Part shown: positions 1 through 5,873 of the stretch, piece after piece
Layout of the letters: each line of letters starts with the position of its first letter
Position numbering within the stretch: position 1 is the stretch's first letter
NCBI GenBank assembly: GCA_002483395.1
Contig: DLHV01000029.1
Coordinates: 11,986 to 18,208 of the forward strand
Source of the DNA: Chloracidobacterium sp. UBA7659
GTDB lineage: Bacteria; Acidobacteriota; Blastocatellia; Pyrinomonadales; Pyrinomonadaceae
Direction: 5' to 3'
DNA length: 6,223 nt
Translations under genes and position numbers: made by a program
The notes under the pieces: model-generated
Told to the model about the DNA's origin: nothing
Databases searched by the model: none
Seen by the model: the letters and a program-made list of their open reading frames with translations, nothing else

Positions 1-251
1 ACCGAGGCAACAAAACCGATCAGGGCTCCAAGCCCGTTGCCCATCTTTGCGAAGACATTCAGCATGTATAGCAGCGTTCCGTCCTTGAAATCAAAGCCCG
101 GATAGTATGCTCCACCGCTCAGGATCGCGATGATAAACATCGTCCAAATCGACACGGCAATGATCATGCCGCGCTTTGTATGCTTCTGCACTAAATGCCC
201 CGCTCCGGGGAAAAACCAGGCAATCAAGCCAATAATTACAGGATTATTCAT
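1..251 (-). CDS. DUF6677-like small membrane protein, N-terminal part (3' end off the left edge)
   Basis: Reading leftward from the ATG at 251-249 gives 83 codons without a stop, then the window ends, so the C-terminus is missing. The start is supported by AAGAGG (261-266, complement) nine bases upstream. The protein opens with a hydrophobic stretch at residues 5-21 containing WFFPGAGH (12-19). A basic loop KHTKRG follows (23-28), then a second membrane segment (about 29-47), an aromatic and acidic loop, and the start of a third segment (about 72-83). A W-x-x-PG-x-GH motif followed by a K/R-G turn is, as I remember it, typical of small DUF6677/TM2-like inner-membrane proteins common in Acidobacteriota; their function is unknown. 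The gene is codirectional with the C26 hydrolase but 200 bp away, so a shared transcript is possible and not shown. Being a membrane protein is well supported; the family name is less sure. Confidence 0.65.
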   Translation of the reverse strand, partial: MNNPVIIGLIAWFFPGAGHLVQKHTKRGMIIAVSIWTMFIIAILSGGAYYPGFDFKDGTLLYMLNVFAKMGNGLGALIGFVAS

Positions 252-451
252 CTAAAAATGCCTCTTTTAGCTTCGAATTCACTTTAACTGTCTGGATACA
301 GACATTTGATAATTCGGTTGAGCTAGTGTCCATAAATTTGTCTCACAAACAGACTTACTGGCCTTGAATTTACGTTGAAAGTATTAAATCACTTTACTTC
401 AAGCTTTACACGAAACAACCAGTCCACTATCCAGCAACCACCCACATTACT
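252..451. other. AT-rich spacer between two minus-strand genes
   Basis: No coding potential is seen on either strand. On the minus strand it carries the ribosome binding site of the membrane protein at 261-266. A small perfect hairpin lies at 289-304 (TGTCTG, loop GATA, CAGACA), and an imperfect one at about 374-402 (TTGAAAGTA against TACTTCAA). Either could sit in the 5' leader of the membrane-protein gene or downstream of the hydrolase gene. Neither has a clean U-tract, so I do not call a terminator. Confidence 0.4.
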
Positions 452-1231
452 TCATTTAGCCGCCGAAACCTCAAGCACTTCCGATATTTTTCTAGCCACA
501 TGCCGTCGATCCATGCATCTTTCAACGAACCTGTCGAAGATCGCTTTTGACAATAAGTCAGTTCTCCAGGATAGTTCCGGGTGCCATTGGACACCAAGCA
601 CAAACCGTTCTTCGTTAACTTCTTCGACGCATTCGATCACGCTGTCACTTGTCCGAGCAACCGCCTTTAAGTTCAATCCCATATCTCGGATAGCCTGATG
701 ATGGTGAGAATTCACTTTAATATCGGCCAAGCCTTCCTTCGCAGCAAGATCCGCCAAAAAACTACCCTCGTCAATACGAATTCCGTGAGAATTTCGTTCG
801 AACGGTTTGCCCTGGTCGTGCTTAATGCAGTTTTCGACTTGTGCCTCTATGTCCTGTATAAGACCGCCGCCTCGCGAAACATTTAGTATCTGCATCCCAT
901 AACATATTGCAAGAACGGGCAGATTCCGGCTATCGGCTTCCGCAAGCACGAGAAGATCGGTCGCGTCCTTGTCAGGCACTACCCTGCCGAGTTTCGGATG
1001 CGGATCTTCGCCGTAAAGTGCAGGATCGGGATCGCAATCAGCGCCCGGCAGCAGAATGCCGTCAAGCATCCCGACCGCCGCCGCGATATATTCCGGATCC
1101 GCGATCAGCGGCAGATGAACGGGGACTGCTCCCGCCGCTTCGAGAGCGTCGCTGTAATCACGACCGAGATAGAAACGCCTTGTTTCCAGCTCCAGCCGCA
1201 TCGTAAGCCCAATTCTCGGTCTGTACGCCAT
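452..1231 (-). CDS. Peptidase C26 / gamma-glutamyl-GABA hydrolase family protein (class I GATase fold)
   Basis: This complete 259-residue protein has the class I glutamine amidotransferase triad: nucleophile Cys110 in AICYGMQ (108-114), and His217 and Glu219 in QWHPE (215-219). Other family landmarks are the oxyanion-side DGILLPGADCDP segment (57-68), NVSRGGGLIQDI (117-128) and VNSHHHQAI (173-181). This pattern matches C26 peptidases such as PuuD-like gamma-glutamyl-gamma-aminobutyrate hydrolase, which cleave gamma-glutamyl amide bonds in the cytoplasm; length is normal for that family. The true substrate cannot be read from sequence, and no polyamine-catabolism genes are nearby. The nucleophile elbow has Tyr where PuuD-type enzymes usually have Arg (C-R-G). 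The ATG at 1231-1229 must be the start, because an in-frame TAG lies two codons upstream. No Shine-Dalgarno sequence is visible, so the mRNA may be almost leaderless. It is divergent from hslV. Confidence 0.9.
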   Translation of the reverse strand: MAYRPRIGLTMRLELETRRFYLGRDYSDALEAAGAVPVHLPLIADPEYIAAAVGMLDGILLPGADCDPDPALYGEDPHPKLGRVVPDKDATDLLVLAEADSRNLPVLAICYGMQILNVSRGGGLIQDIEAQVENCIKHDQGKPFERNSHGIRIDEGSFLADLAAKEGLADIKVNSHHHQAIRDMGLNLKAVARTSDSVIECVEEVNEERFVLGVQWHPELSWRTDLLSKAIFDRFVERCMDRRHVARKISEVLEVSAAK

Positions 1232-1240
1232 AAACTACAA

Positions 1241-1269
1241 TGTTCAAACAAATTGAAGCGGTCTGTCAA
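1241..1269 (-). promoter_or_regulatory. Candidate promoter for the C26 hydrolase gene
   Basis: On the minus strand a perfect -35 TTGACA lies at 1269-1264. Seventeen bases further is a poor -10, TGAACA (1246-1241). If used, transcription would begin within a few bases of the ATG at 1231, which fits the absence of a ribosome binding site. The weak -10 keeps confidence low. Confidence 0.3.
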
Positions 1270-1270
1270 T

Positions 1271-1299
1271 TTGAGCATTTGAAATTAAAGACTTATCAT
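1271..1299 (+). promoter_or_regulatory. Candidate sigma70-type promoter for hslV-hslU-lipoprotein operon
   Basis: TTGAGC (1271-1276) and TATCAT (1294-1299) are separated by 17 bases and match the -35 and -10 consensus at 4/6 and 5/6. The predicted transcription start near 1306 leaves about 40 bases before the hslV ATG at 1345. It lies directly next to the divergent -35 on the other strand, so the two promoters are nearly back to back. No heat-shock sigma32-type signature was recognised. Confidence 0.5.
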
Positions 1300-1344
1300 T
1301 TTCATTGATTGCAGAAGCCCGCACTTGTAAGGGCGAAAATCATT

Positions 1345-1896
1345 ATGTCCAAAGGAAAAACATTGTCTCCTATTCGTTCGACAACTGTGCTGCTTGTGCA
1401 TCGAAACGGAGCGGTTGCGATGGCTGGCGATGGTCAGGTAACGCTCGGCGAAACAGTAATAAAAGGCAACGCTCGTAAGGTCCGCCGACTACTTAACGGC
1501 GAAATTCTTGCAGGCTTTGCCGGGGCGACGGCCGACGCTTTCTCGCTTCTCAGCCGCTTTGAAACAAAGCTTGGCGAGTTTCAGGGCCAGCTTGAGCGGG
1601 CAGCAATCGAGCTGAGCAAAGACTGGCGGACGGACAAATACCTGCGACATCTTGAGGCGTTGCTTATCGTGGCGGACAAAAAGGACGCCTTTCTTATTTC
1701 CGGCAAAGGAGACGTGATCTCATCGGACGAAGGCCTTCTGTCGGTCGGTTCTGGCAGCATGTTCGCATTAGCGGCCGCGCGGGCTTTGGTAAAACACACC
1801 GAGCTTTCGGCTAGGGAAATTGCCGAGGAAGCCCTGCGGATCGCGAGCGAGATCTGTATTTATACGAATTCGGACATTATTGTCGAGGAGCTTTGA
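1345..1896 (+). CDS. hslV: ATP-dependent protease subunit HslV (ClpQ)
   Basis: HslV is the proteolytic, N-terminal-threonine subunit of the cytoplasmic HslUV protease. It forms a double-hexamer chamber fed by HslU. From this ATG the product is 183 residues and aligns along its length with the family as I remember it: [10 protein letters not shown], then [51 protein letters not shown] and a C-terminal ICIYTN. The catalytic Thr is residue 13 counted from this Met. The Asp of AGDG and the Lys of RKVRRL correspond to E. coli D17 and K33, and the Ser of GSGS to S125. Twelve residues ([12 protein letters not shown]) therefore precede the nucleophile and must be removed. I prefer the ATG at 1345, with AAGGG about 11 bases upstream. 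A TTG at 1309 would sit almost on the predicted transcription start. A TTG at 1363, preceded by AAAGGA, would leave only six residues. hslU follows after 107 bp. Confidence 0.95.
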   Translation: MSKGKTLSPIRSTTVLLVHRNGAVAMAGDGQVTLGETVIKGNARKVRRLLNGEILAGFAGATADAFSLLSRFETKLGEFQGQLERAAIELSKDWRTDKYLRHLEALLIVADKKDAFLISGKGDVISSDEGLLSVGSGSMFALAAARALVKHTELSAREIAEEALRIASEICIYTNSDIIVEEL

Positions 1897-1997
1897 ATGA
1901 ATCGGGCGGAAACGGGACTGTGAAGGAGCGTGCATCATTGGCGGACAAATCGGCATGCTCGTTAACACTCGAGTTTCTGCCCGTAGTGACGAATTAA
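1897..1997 (+). other. hslV-hslU gap with two tiny ORFs (possible leader or coupling region)
   Basis: Immediately after the hslV stop (1894-1896) an ATG at 1897 opens an eight-codon ORF (MNRAETGL) ending in TGA at 1921-1923. The last base of that stop begins a strong Shine-Dalgarno, AAGGAG (1923-1928). Nine bases later a TTG (1938) opens a 19-codon ORF ending in TAA at 1995-1997. That ORF is in the same frame as hslU, and its stop lies six bases before the hslU ATG. The hslU ATG has no clear Shine-Dalgarno of its own. Reinitiation or coupling is my inference. The peptides resemble nothing I recognise and may be chance. Confidence 0.3.
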
Positions 1998-2003
1998 TTC
2001 GAA

Positions 2004-3407
2004 ATGGCTATCTATCTAGGCGGCGAAGTAAAACAAGCGTTGGAGAAACGAAATCTGGACGACCTGACCCCGCGTCAGATCGTAGAGGAATTGGATAAGT
2101 ACGTTGTCGGCCAGGACGCCGCAAAAAAGGCGGTTGCCGTCGCGCTCCGCAACCGGATCAGGAGACAAAAGCTTCCCGAAGAGATCGCCCAGGACGTATT
2201 GCCAAAGAACATCCTGATGATCGGCACGACCGGCGTGGGAAAAACCGAGATTGCCCGCCGGCTCGCGCGCATCGCCGACTCGCCTTTCATAAAGATCGAG
2301 GCATCGAAATTTACAGAGGTCGGCTATGTCGGCCGCGATGTTGAGAGCATGATCCGCGAGCTGACCGAGATTGCCGTTGAGATGTCCAAACAGAGCGCGT
2401 ATGTCGACGTTCTGGCGACCGCCGAAGAAAATACCGAGGAAAAACTGCTCGACCTGCTGTTCCCGCCAACGAGTTTACATTATCAGACGCCGGATTCCGA
2501 TCGTATCGACCCATCCCAGCCGCCGCAGAACAGAACCCGCGAAAAGCTCCGCGACCAATTGCGAAAAGGCGATCTCGACGACCGTCTGATCGAGATCGAC
2601 ACGCAGGACCGTGGCAACACAACAATCGATTTCGTAGGCGGGCAGGGAATGGAGGAAATGGGCGTCAACCTCAAGGACATGTTCGGCAACCTCTTTCCGA
2701 CAAAAACCGTTCGGCGGAAAATGAAGGTAGTCGATGCTCGTGCCTATCTGCTTCGCGACGAACAGGAAAATCTGGTCGACATGGAACAGATCGTCCGTGC
2801 GGCGATAAAGAAGACTGAGAATTCCGGGATCATTTTCCTCGACGAGATCGATAAGATTGCCGGTCGAGAGTCGGGAGGGAACCCGGACGTTTCGCGCGAA
2901 GGCGTGCAGCGCGACCTCCTGCCGATCGTCGAGGGCACGAACGTCAACACAAAATACGGCATGGTCAACACCGAACATATCCTGTTCATAGCAGCCGGCG
3001 CCTTTCATGTCTCGAAGCCGTCCGATTTGATCCCGGAACTGCAGGGTAGATTTCCGATCCGCGTCGAACTCGAGTCCTTAACCATCGACGACCTTAAACG
3101 GATTTTGACCCAACCAAAAAATTCGCTGATTAAGCAGTATCAGGCGCTGCTTAACACTGAGGGCGTCCAGCTCGAATTTACCGAGGACGCCATCACAAAG
3201 CTAGCTGAGATGACTGCCGAGATCAACAAAAGTACAGAAAACATCGGTGCCCGGCGGCTTCACACGCTGCTTGAGAAGCTTCTGGAAGAGATTAGCTTTC
3301 TCGGGAACGAGCTTGAAGAAAAGCTTCAGCTTATCGATGCGCAGTTCGTCGAAGCTCGGCTCGGCGGCCTGATCCAGGACCAAAATCTCCGGCAATACAT
3401 TTTGTAG
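2004..3407 (+). CDS. hslU: ATP-dependent protease ATPase subunit HslU (ClpY)
   Basis: HslU is the AAA+ unfoldase that binds HslV and threads substrates into it. All landmarks are present in this 467-residue protein: LTPRQIVEELDKYVVGQ (21-37), Walker A GTTGVGKT (74-81), pore loop GYVG (107-110), an inserted I domain (about 125-265), Walker B IIFLDEID (276-283), SREGVQRDLLP (297-307), ELQGRFPIR with the arginine-finger region (345-353), and sensor-2 GARRLH (415-420). The C-terminal YIL is the conserved tail that docks into HslV pockets. Length is close to the usual 440-470. About 20 residues precede the conserved LTP start, slightly more than in E. coli. The ATG at 2004 is chosen because an in-frame TAA lies at 1995; ribosome-binding complementarity is poor there. 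It is in an operon with hslV and the downstream lipoprotein. Confidence 0.97.
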   Translation: MAIYLGGEVKQALEKRNLDDLTPRQIVEELDKYVVGQDAAKKAVAVALRNRIRRQKLPEEIAQDVLPKNILMIGTTGVGKTEIARRLARIADSPFIKIEASKFTEVGYVGRDVESMIRELTEIAVEMSKQSAYVDVLATAEENTEEKLLDLLFPPTSLHYQTPDSDRIDPSQPPQNRTREKLRDQLRKGDLDDRLIEIDTQDRGNTTIDFVGGQGMEEMGVNLKDMFGNLFPTKTVRRKMKVVDARAYLLRDEQENLVDMEQIVRAAIKKTENSGIIFLDEIDKIAGRESGGNPDVSREGVQRDLLPIVEGTNVNTKYGMVNTEHILFIAAGAFHVSKPSDLIPELQGRFPIRVELESLTIDDLKRILTQPKNSLIKQYQALLNTEGVQLEFTEDAITKLAEMTAEINKSTENIGARRLHTLLEKLLEEISFLGNELEEKLQLIDAQFVEARLGGLIQDQNLRQYIL

Positions 3408-3416
3408 ATTAAACAG

Positions 3417-4544
3417 ATGTTAACACCACAGTCGGTTAAGCTTTCGGCATTAAACAAGTACATTAAACACAAAAAAGTTAAAGCGCCGATGGTGCTTATG
3501 GCGCTTGCTGTGCTTAGCGGAATGAGCTGTGGGAAACGAAAACCGCCGGTTCCGCCGTCAGGCCGCGTTGTCCAGCGTGCCGAAGCAACGGGGTTTCAAC
3601 GTGGTAATCAGGTTATTCTCTCGTGGAAGATGCCCGCGCGGAACGCCGCCAAAAATAACGTCCAAAACATCAAGAGAGTAGATATTTACCGGCTGGCCGA
3701 ACCGCTCAGTTCCCCGCTGACGCTTTCCGAAGAAGAATTTGCCGCTCGCAGCGTCTTGATCGCCACCGTTCCGGTAACCGACGCGGATTTTGCATTGAAA
3801 ACCTTGTCATATGCTGACAAGCTCGAATTCGCTGGCCAGCCCGTGCGGCTGCGGTACGCCGTCCGTTTTGTAAACAGTTCGGGCCAAAAAGCCTCGTTTT
3901 CTAACTTCCTGCTTATCGAACCCGCGGCAAAGGTCGCCGGAGCACCGGCTTCCCTGTCAGTGGCCGTTTCACAGGACGCCATTAGCCTCGCGTGGGATGT
4001 TCCGGCTGAAAACGCCGATGGTTCAAAGCCGGCAAACCTGCTTGGATATAACGTCTACCGTTCGGAGTCAAAAACAGAGGCTGGGAAGATCCTGAACAAG
4101 ACGCCGGTTACAGACAACAAATTCCCGGATCATTTCTTTGAATTCGAGAAAGAATATTTCTATTTTGTTCGCGCGGTTTCGGTCGGAACAGGCGGCGTGC
4201 CGATAGAAAGCACCGAATCGAACATCGTAACGGTAAAGCCAAAAGACACATTTGCACCGAGCGCTCCGGCCTCTATCACTCTCGCCGCCTCGCCGACTAC
4301 GATCTCGATCTTTTTCCCGACGAACCCTGAGAACGACGTTACGGGCTACCGTATTTACCGCTCAGACGACGCGAGTCTTGCTAAAGCACAATGGAAGCTT
4401 TTAACACCTAACTTATTGGATACAAACACGTTCCAAGACAACGATGTCGAGACCGGTAAAACTTACTATTACTACCTGACCGCAACCGACAAATTCGGCA
4501 ATGTGAGCGAACCGTCGGAGATCGTTTCGGAAACCATCCAATGA
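3417..4544 (+). CDS. Putative lipoprotein with about three fibronectin type III domains
   Basis: The ATG lies 9 bp after the hslU stop, so cotranscription is likely; the Shine-Dalgarno is weak. The 375-residue product has a basic n-region (KYIKHKKVK, 14-22), a hydrophobic core (about 25-37) and Cys38 in LSGMSCGKRKPPVPP. This looks like a lipoprotein signal, although Gly at -3 is not the canonical Leu/Val. The Pro-rich tail after Cys is common in lipoproteins. Three beta-sandwich repeats of FN3 type follow at about 52-168, 174-273 and 278-374. They show recurring VDIYR / YNVYR / YRIYR strands and closing Y-x-x-x-AV or Y-x-LTATD strands (LRYAVRFVNSSG, YFYFVRAVS, YYYYLTATDKFGN). An envelope-anchored adhesion or scaffolding role is plausible, but no enzymatic domain is visible. 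Translation could instead begin at Met25 (3489), which would shorten the signal peptide. Lipoprotein nature is likely; the specific function is unknown. Confidence 0.82.
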   Translation: MLTPQSVKLSALNKYIKHKKVKAPMVLMALAVLSGMSCGKRKPPVPPSGRVVQRAEATGFQRGNQVILSWKMPARNAAKNNVQNIKRVDIYRLAEPLSSPLTLSEEEFAARSVLIATVPVTDADFALKTLSYADKLEFAGQPVRLRYAVRFVNSSGQKASFSNFLLIEPAAKVAGAPASLSVAVSQDAISLAWDVPAENADGSKPANLLGYNVYRSESKTEAGKILNKTPVTDNKFPDHFFEFEKEYFYFVRAVSVGTGGVPIESTESNIVTVKPKDTFAPSAPASITLAASPTTISIFFPTNPENDVTGYRIYRSDDASLAKAQWKLLTPNLLDTNTFQDNDVETGKTYYYYLTATDKFGNVSEPSEIVSETIQ

Positions 4545-4568
4545 CACGCTGGCGGTCTAAAAGCGATC

Positions 4569-4638
4569 AGCCACGAATTACACTAATGTCACGAATAAGA
4601 TGCCCTGTTCATTCGTGCAATTCGTGCAATTTGTGGCT
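4569..4638. repeat. Long inverted repeat (extragenic palindrome), possible terminator of the hslVU operon
   Basis: Two 28-base arms (4569-4596 and 4611-4638) are reverse complements at 23 of 28 positions, with a 14-base loop. Each arm begins AGCCAC and is built of near-repeats of CACGAAT, the right arm carrying ATTCGTGCA twice in tandem. I recall this CACGAATT-type palindrome as a common intergenic element in many genomes. It starts 24 bases after the lipoprotein stop and would form a stable RNA hairpin. With no U-tract it is better called an extragenic palindrome that may also stop or stabilise transcripts. Confidence 0.75.
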
Positions 4639-4681
4639 CATTTCTTGATGCGGCCAAGCAACGCCGCCAACCTCCGCAGCC

Positions 4682-4701
4682 ATTCTGAGAGTTCTCAGAA
4701 T
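4682..4701. repeat. Perfect short palindrome at the left edge of the 21-bp array
   Basis: ATTCTGAGAGTTCTCAGAAT has nine-base complementary arms and a two-base centre (GT). An identical copy lies at 4871-4890, exactly 189 bases (nine periods) away. The two bracket the eight conserved units. Confidence 0.85.
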
Positions 4702-4870
4702 GATTCTGAGCGTTGTGGGAATGACTCTGAGCGTTGTGGGAATGATTCTGAGAATTGTGGGAATGATTCCGAGCGTTGTGGGAATGATTCTGAGCGTTGT
4801 GGGAATGATTCTGAGAATTGTGGGAATGATTCTGAGAATTGTGGGAATGATTCCGAGCGTTGTGGGAATG

Positions 4871-4890
4871 ATTCTGAGAGTTCTCAGAAT
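4871..4890. repeat. Perfect short palindrome at the right edge of the array core
   Basis: This is identical in all 20 bases to the palindrome at 4682-4701 and in register with the 21-bp period. The unit's usual GTGGG is replaced here by TCTCAG, which is what creates the second arm. Beyond it the units diverge quickly. Confidence 0.85.
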
Positions 4891-5003
4891 GGTTCTCAGT
4901 TGTTCAGAAACGATTCTGAGACGTTCAAAAGTCATTCTGACAACTTCCGGAACGGCTAAAAGTTGTTCAAAGTCATTCCGAGAGATTCGGGAACAATTCG
5001 TCC

Positions 5004-5108
5004 TTAGTCTTCGGGAAAAACAAAGCAACCCTTGCCGTTGTTGTCTATGGTCCAGTATCCTTCAAGCGACGGTTTGCCGCGACGGGTCTGCAATTCTGCA
5101 CGACTGGA
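5004..5108 (-). pseudogene. Remnant of a protein C-terminus (unrecognised), cut by a hairpin element
   Basis: On the minus strand 34 codons read into a TAA at 5006-5004 and end GYWTIDNNGKGCFVFPED. The composition, with Trp, Tyr, Asn-Asn-Gly and Cys and ordinary codon use, resembles a genuine soluble protein end more than noise. The upstream side runs straight into the dispersed hairpin element (5105-5158). Beyond that the frame continues only as repeat-derived residues and then hits stops, with no convincing start. I do not recognise the family. It could be a gene fragment left by deletion or insertion, or chance. Confidence 0.3.
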
Positions 5109-5158
5109 ACGCGGACGCCCTTGTCCGCACGGGAGCATCGCTGCCGGAAGACGTTGGC
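5105..5158 (+). repeat. Dispersed double-hairpin element, copy A
   Basis: This 54-base element matches 5874-5927 at 47 of 54 positions in the same orientation. It forms two successive hairpins: GCGGAC (5111-5116) with GTCCGC (5123-5128), and CGGGAG (5130-5135) around CATCG with CTGCCG (5141-5146, one mismatch). It resembles REP-type extragenic palindromes and lies inside non-coding DNA, abutting the remnant ORF. Confidence 0.8.
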
Positions 5159-5242
5159 TGATCGTCAATGTTTCATGCCGCAGGAACTCCGCAATTTATC
5201 GTCTTGAAGTGTGCGCCTCATCACAGACGCTTGATTGGGCTT
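5159..5242. other. Non-coding stretch upstream of the Met-rich gene promoter
   Basis: Both strands are broken by stops. The longest readable piece is an 18-codon minus-strand ORF starting MRRTLQDDK, with no support. I see no RNA gene or known site here. Confidence 0.3.
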
Positions 5243-5271
5243 TTGCTACGCTCTTGGTGATAGAATATTAT
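5243..5271 (+). promoter_or_regulatory. Candidate promoter of the Met-rich exported protein
   Basis: TTGCTA (5243-5248) and TATTAT (5266-5271) have 17-base spacing, matching the sigma70 boxes at 4/6 and 5/6. A short dyad, TGGT-T-ACCA (5271-5279), overlaps the predicted start region. AATTAG (5281-5286) and CTAATT (5305-5310) form a longer dyad in the leader. Either dyad could be an operator, but I recognise no specific regulator site. Confidence 0.45.
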
Positions 5272-5336
5272 GGTTACCACAATTAGTGAAATGCGGATTT
5301 TAGGCTAATTGTTTAACACGGTTAGGAGACACGAGA

Positions 5337-5867
5337 ATGAAAAACACGAATTTGATTATATCTAGTATTTTGGCAGTCATGCTTTTATCGGTGAGCTTGG
5401 TAACTGCGCAGGATAAGAAAATGGATATGAAACCGATGCCGAAGGACGGCATGGACATGGCCGCTATGCACAAGGATGGGCATCCTGCCCTAATGATGGC
5501 TTACCATCACAATGCTACGGCTTTTACGAGGGCTCTCTGGGAAATGGCAGCGGGCGGAAATATAGAGGACCTCAACATGGCGCGTGCAGCTTTTGCCGAG
5601 GTCAAGCGAAGCCTTGAAAAGATGGAGGAGATCCATAAGATGCATATGAGCAAGATGGGAAAGATGGACCCCGCGATGATGGAAAAAATGAAACCGATGA
5701 TGGAGAAAATGGAATCGGATAAAGCCGCCCTGAAAGGACATGTTCAAGCACTTGAAAGTGTGCTGCAGGGCAACTCGCCCAGAGCTCAGGAGATCGAAAT
5801 GCACGCCGCGGCACTTCTCTTAAGGCTTGAAAAGAGGAATATGCCTGAGAAAAAGATGGATATGTAG
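5337..5867 (+). CDS. Secreted Met/His-rich protein, putative periplasmic metal-binding
   Basis: The ATG is preceded by TAGGAG (5323-5328) eight bases upstream, the best ribosome binding site in the window. Residues 1-24 form a Sec signal peptide (MKNTN, hydrophobic core, VTA|Q cleavage). The mature part of about 152 residues contains 25 Met, 8 His and no Cys. Met clusters lie at 29-54 (MDM, MDMAAMH, HPALMMAYHH) and 96-125 (MEEIHKMHMSKMGKM, PAMMEKMKPMMEKM). The rest (about 60-165) looks like amphipathic helices with Leu/Ala/Glu/Lys heptad character. KKMDM occurs at both 27-31 and the extreme C-terminus 172-176. Thioether- and imidazole-rich, Cys-free exported proteins often bind copper or silver, so a metal buffer or chaperone role is a reasonable inference. 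No CopA, CusF or PCu(A)C motif was recognised, and no metal transporter or sensor is adjacent. It is monocistronic and lies between two hairpin elements. Confidence 0.85.
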   Translation: MKNTNLIISSILAVMLLSVSLVTAQDKKMDMKPMPKDGMDMAAMHKDGHPALMMAYHHNATAFTRALWEMAAGGNIEDLNMARAAFAEVKRSLEKMEEIHKMHMSKMGKMDPAMMEKMKPMMEKMESDKAALKGHVQALESVLQGNSPRAQEIEMHAAALLLRLEKRNMPEKKMDM

Positions 5868-5873
5868 AGCCTT

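Larger units (their letters stand above)
4678..4992. repeat. 21-bp tandem repeat array (minisatellite), about 15 units
   Basis: A 21-bp period runs from 4678 to about 4992. Eight well-conserved units occupy 4699-4866. Each has a constant 12-base half, AATGATTCTGAG (with T-to-C variants at two positions), and a 9-base half that is either CGTTGTGGG or AATTGTGGG. A 42-base, two-unit block at 4741-4782 recurs exactly at 4825-4866, pointing to a recent four-unit duplication. Outside the core the units decay: 4678-4698, 4867-4887, 4888-4908, 4909-4929, 4930-4950, 4951-4971, and a last one shifted by a base. Because 21 is a multiple of three and the unit has no stop, several overlapping frames stay open on both strands (NDSERCG heptads in one). 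I read these frames as by-products. Confidence 0.93.

Noticed and set aside
375..1282. Several plus-strand ORFs of 60-107 codons across the hydrolase gene.
   Set aside because: They overlap the convincing C26 coding sequence in antisense and show no motifs.
1309..1344. TTG at 1309 as the hslV start (12 extra residues).
   Set aside because: It lies within a few bases of the predicted transcription start and lacks a ribosome binding site. The extension would lengthen an already unusual propeptide.
1938..2003. An N-terminal extension of HslU disrupted by the TAA at 1995.
   Set aside because: The 19 codons show no similarity to HslU N-termini I know, and HslU from Met at 2004 is already full length.
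2475..3008. 177-codon minus-strand ORF inside hslU.
   Set aside because: It is antisense to conserved HslU coding sequence including Walker B. Its composition is shadow-like and no start signal is seen.
4678..4992. CRISPR array.
   Set aside because: Units are contiguous 21-mers without unique spacers, and no cas genes are present.
4600..5161. Three overlapping long ORFs through the tandem array (NDSERCG heptads on plus, a hydrophobic GMILSVV-type frame on plus, and an Ile/Arg/Thr-rich frame on minus).
   Set aside because: The 21-bp unit has no stop in several frames and is a multiple of three, so open frames arise automatically on both strands. None has a ribosome binding site or a domain, and parts are encoded by the CACGAAT palindrome.
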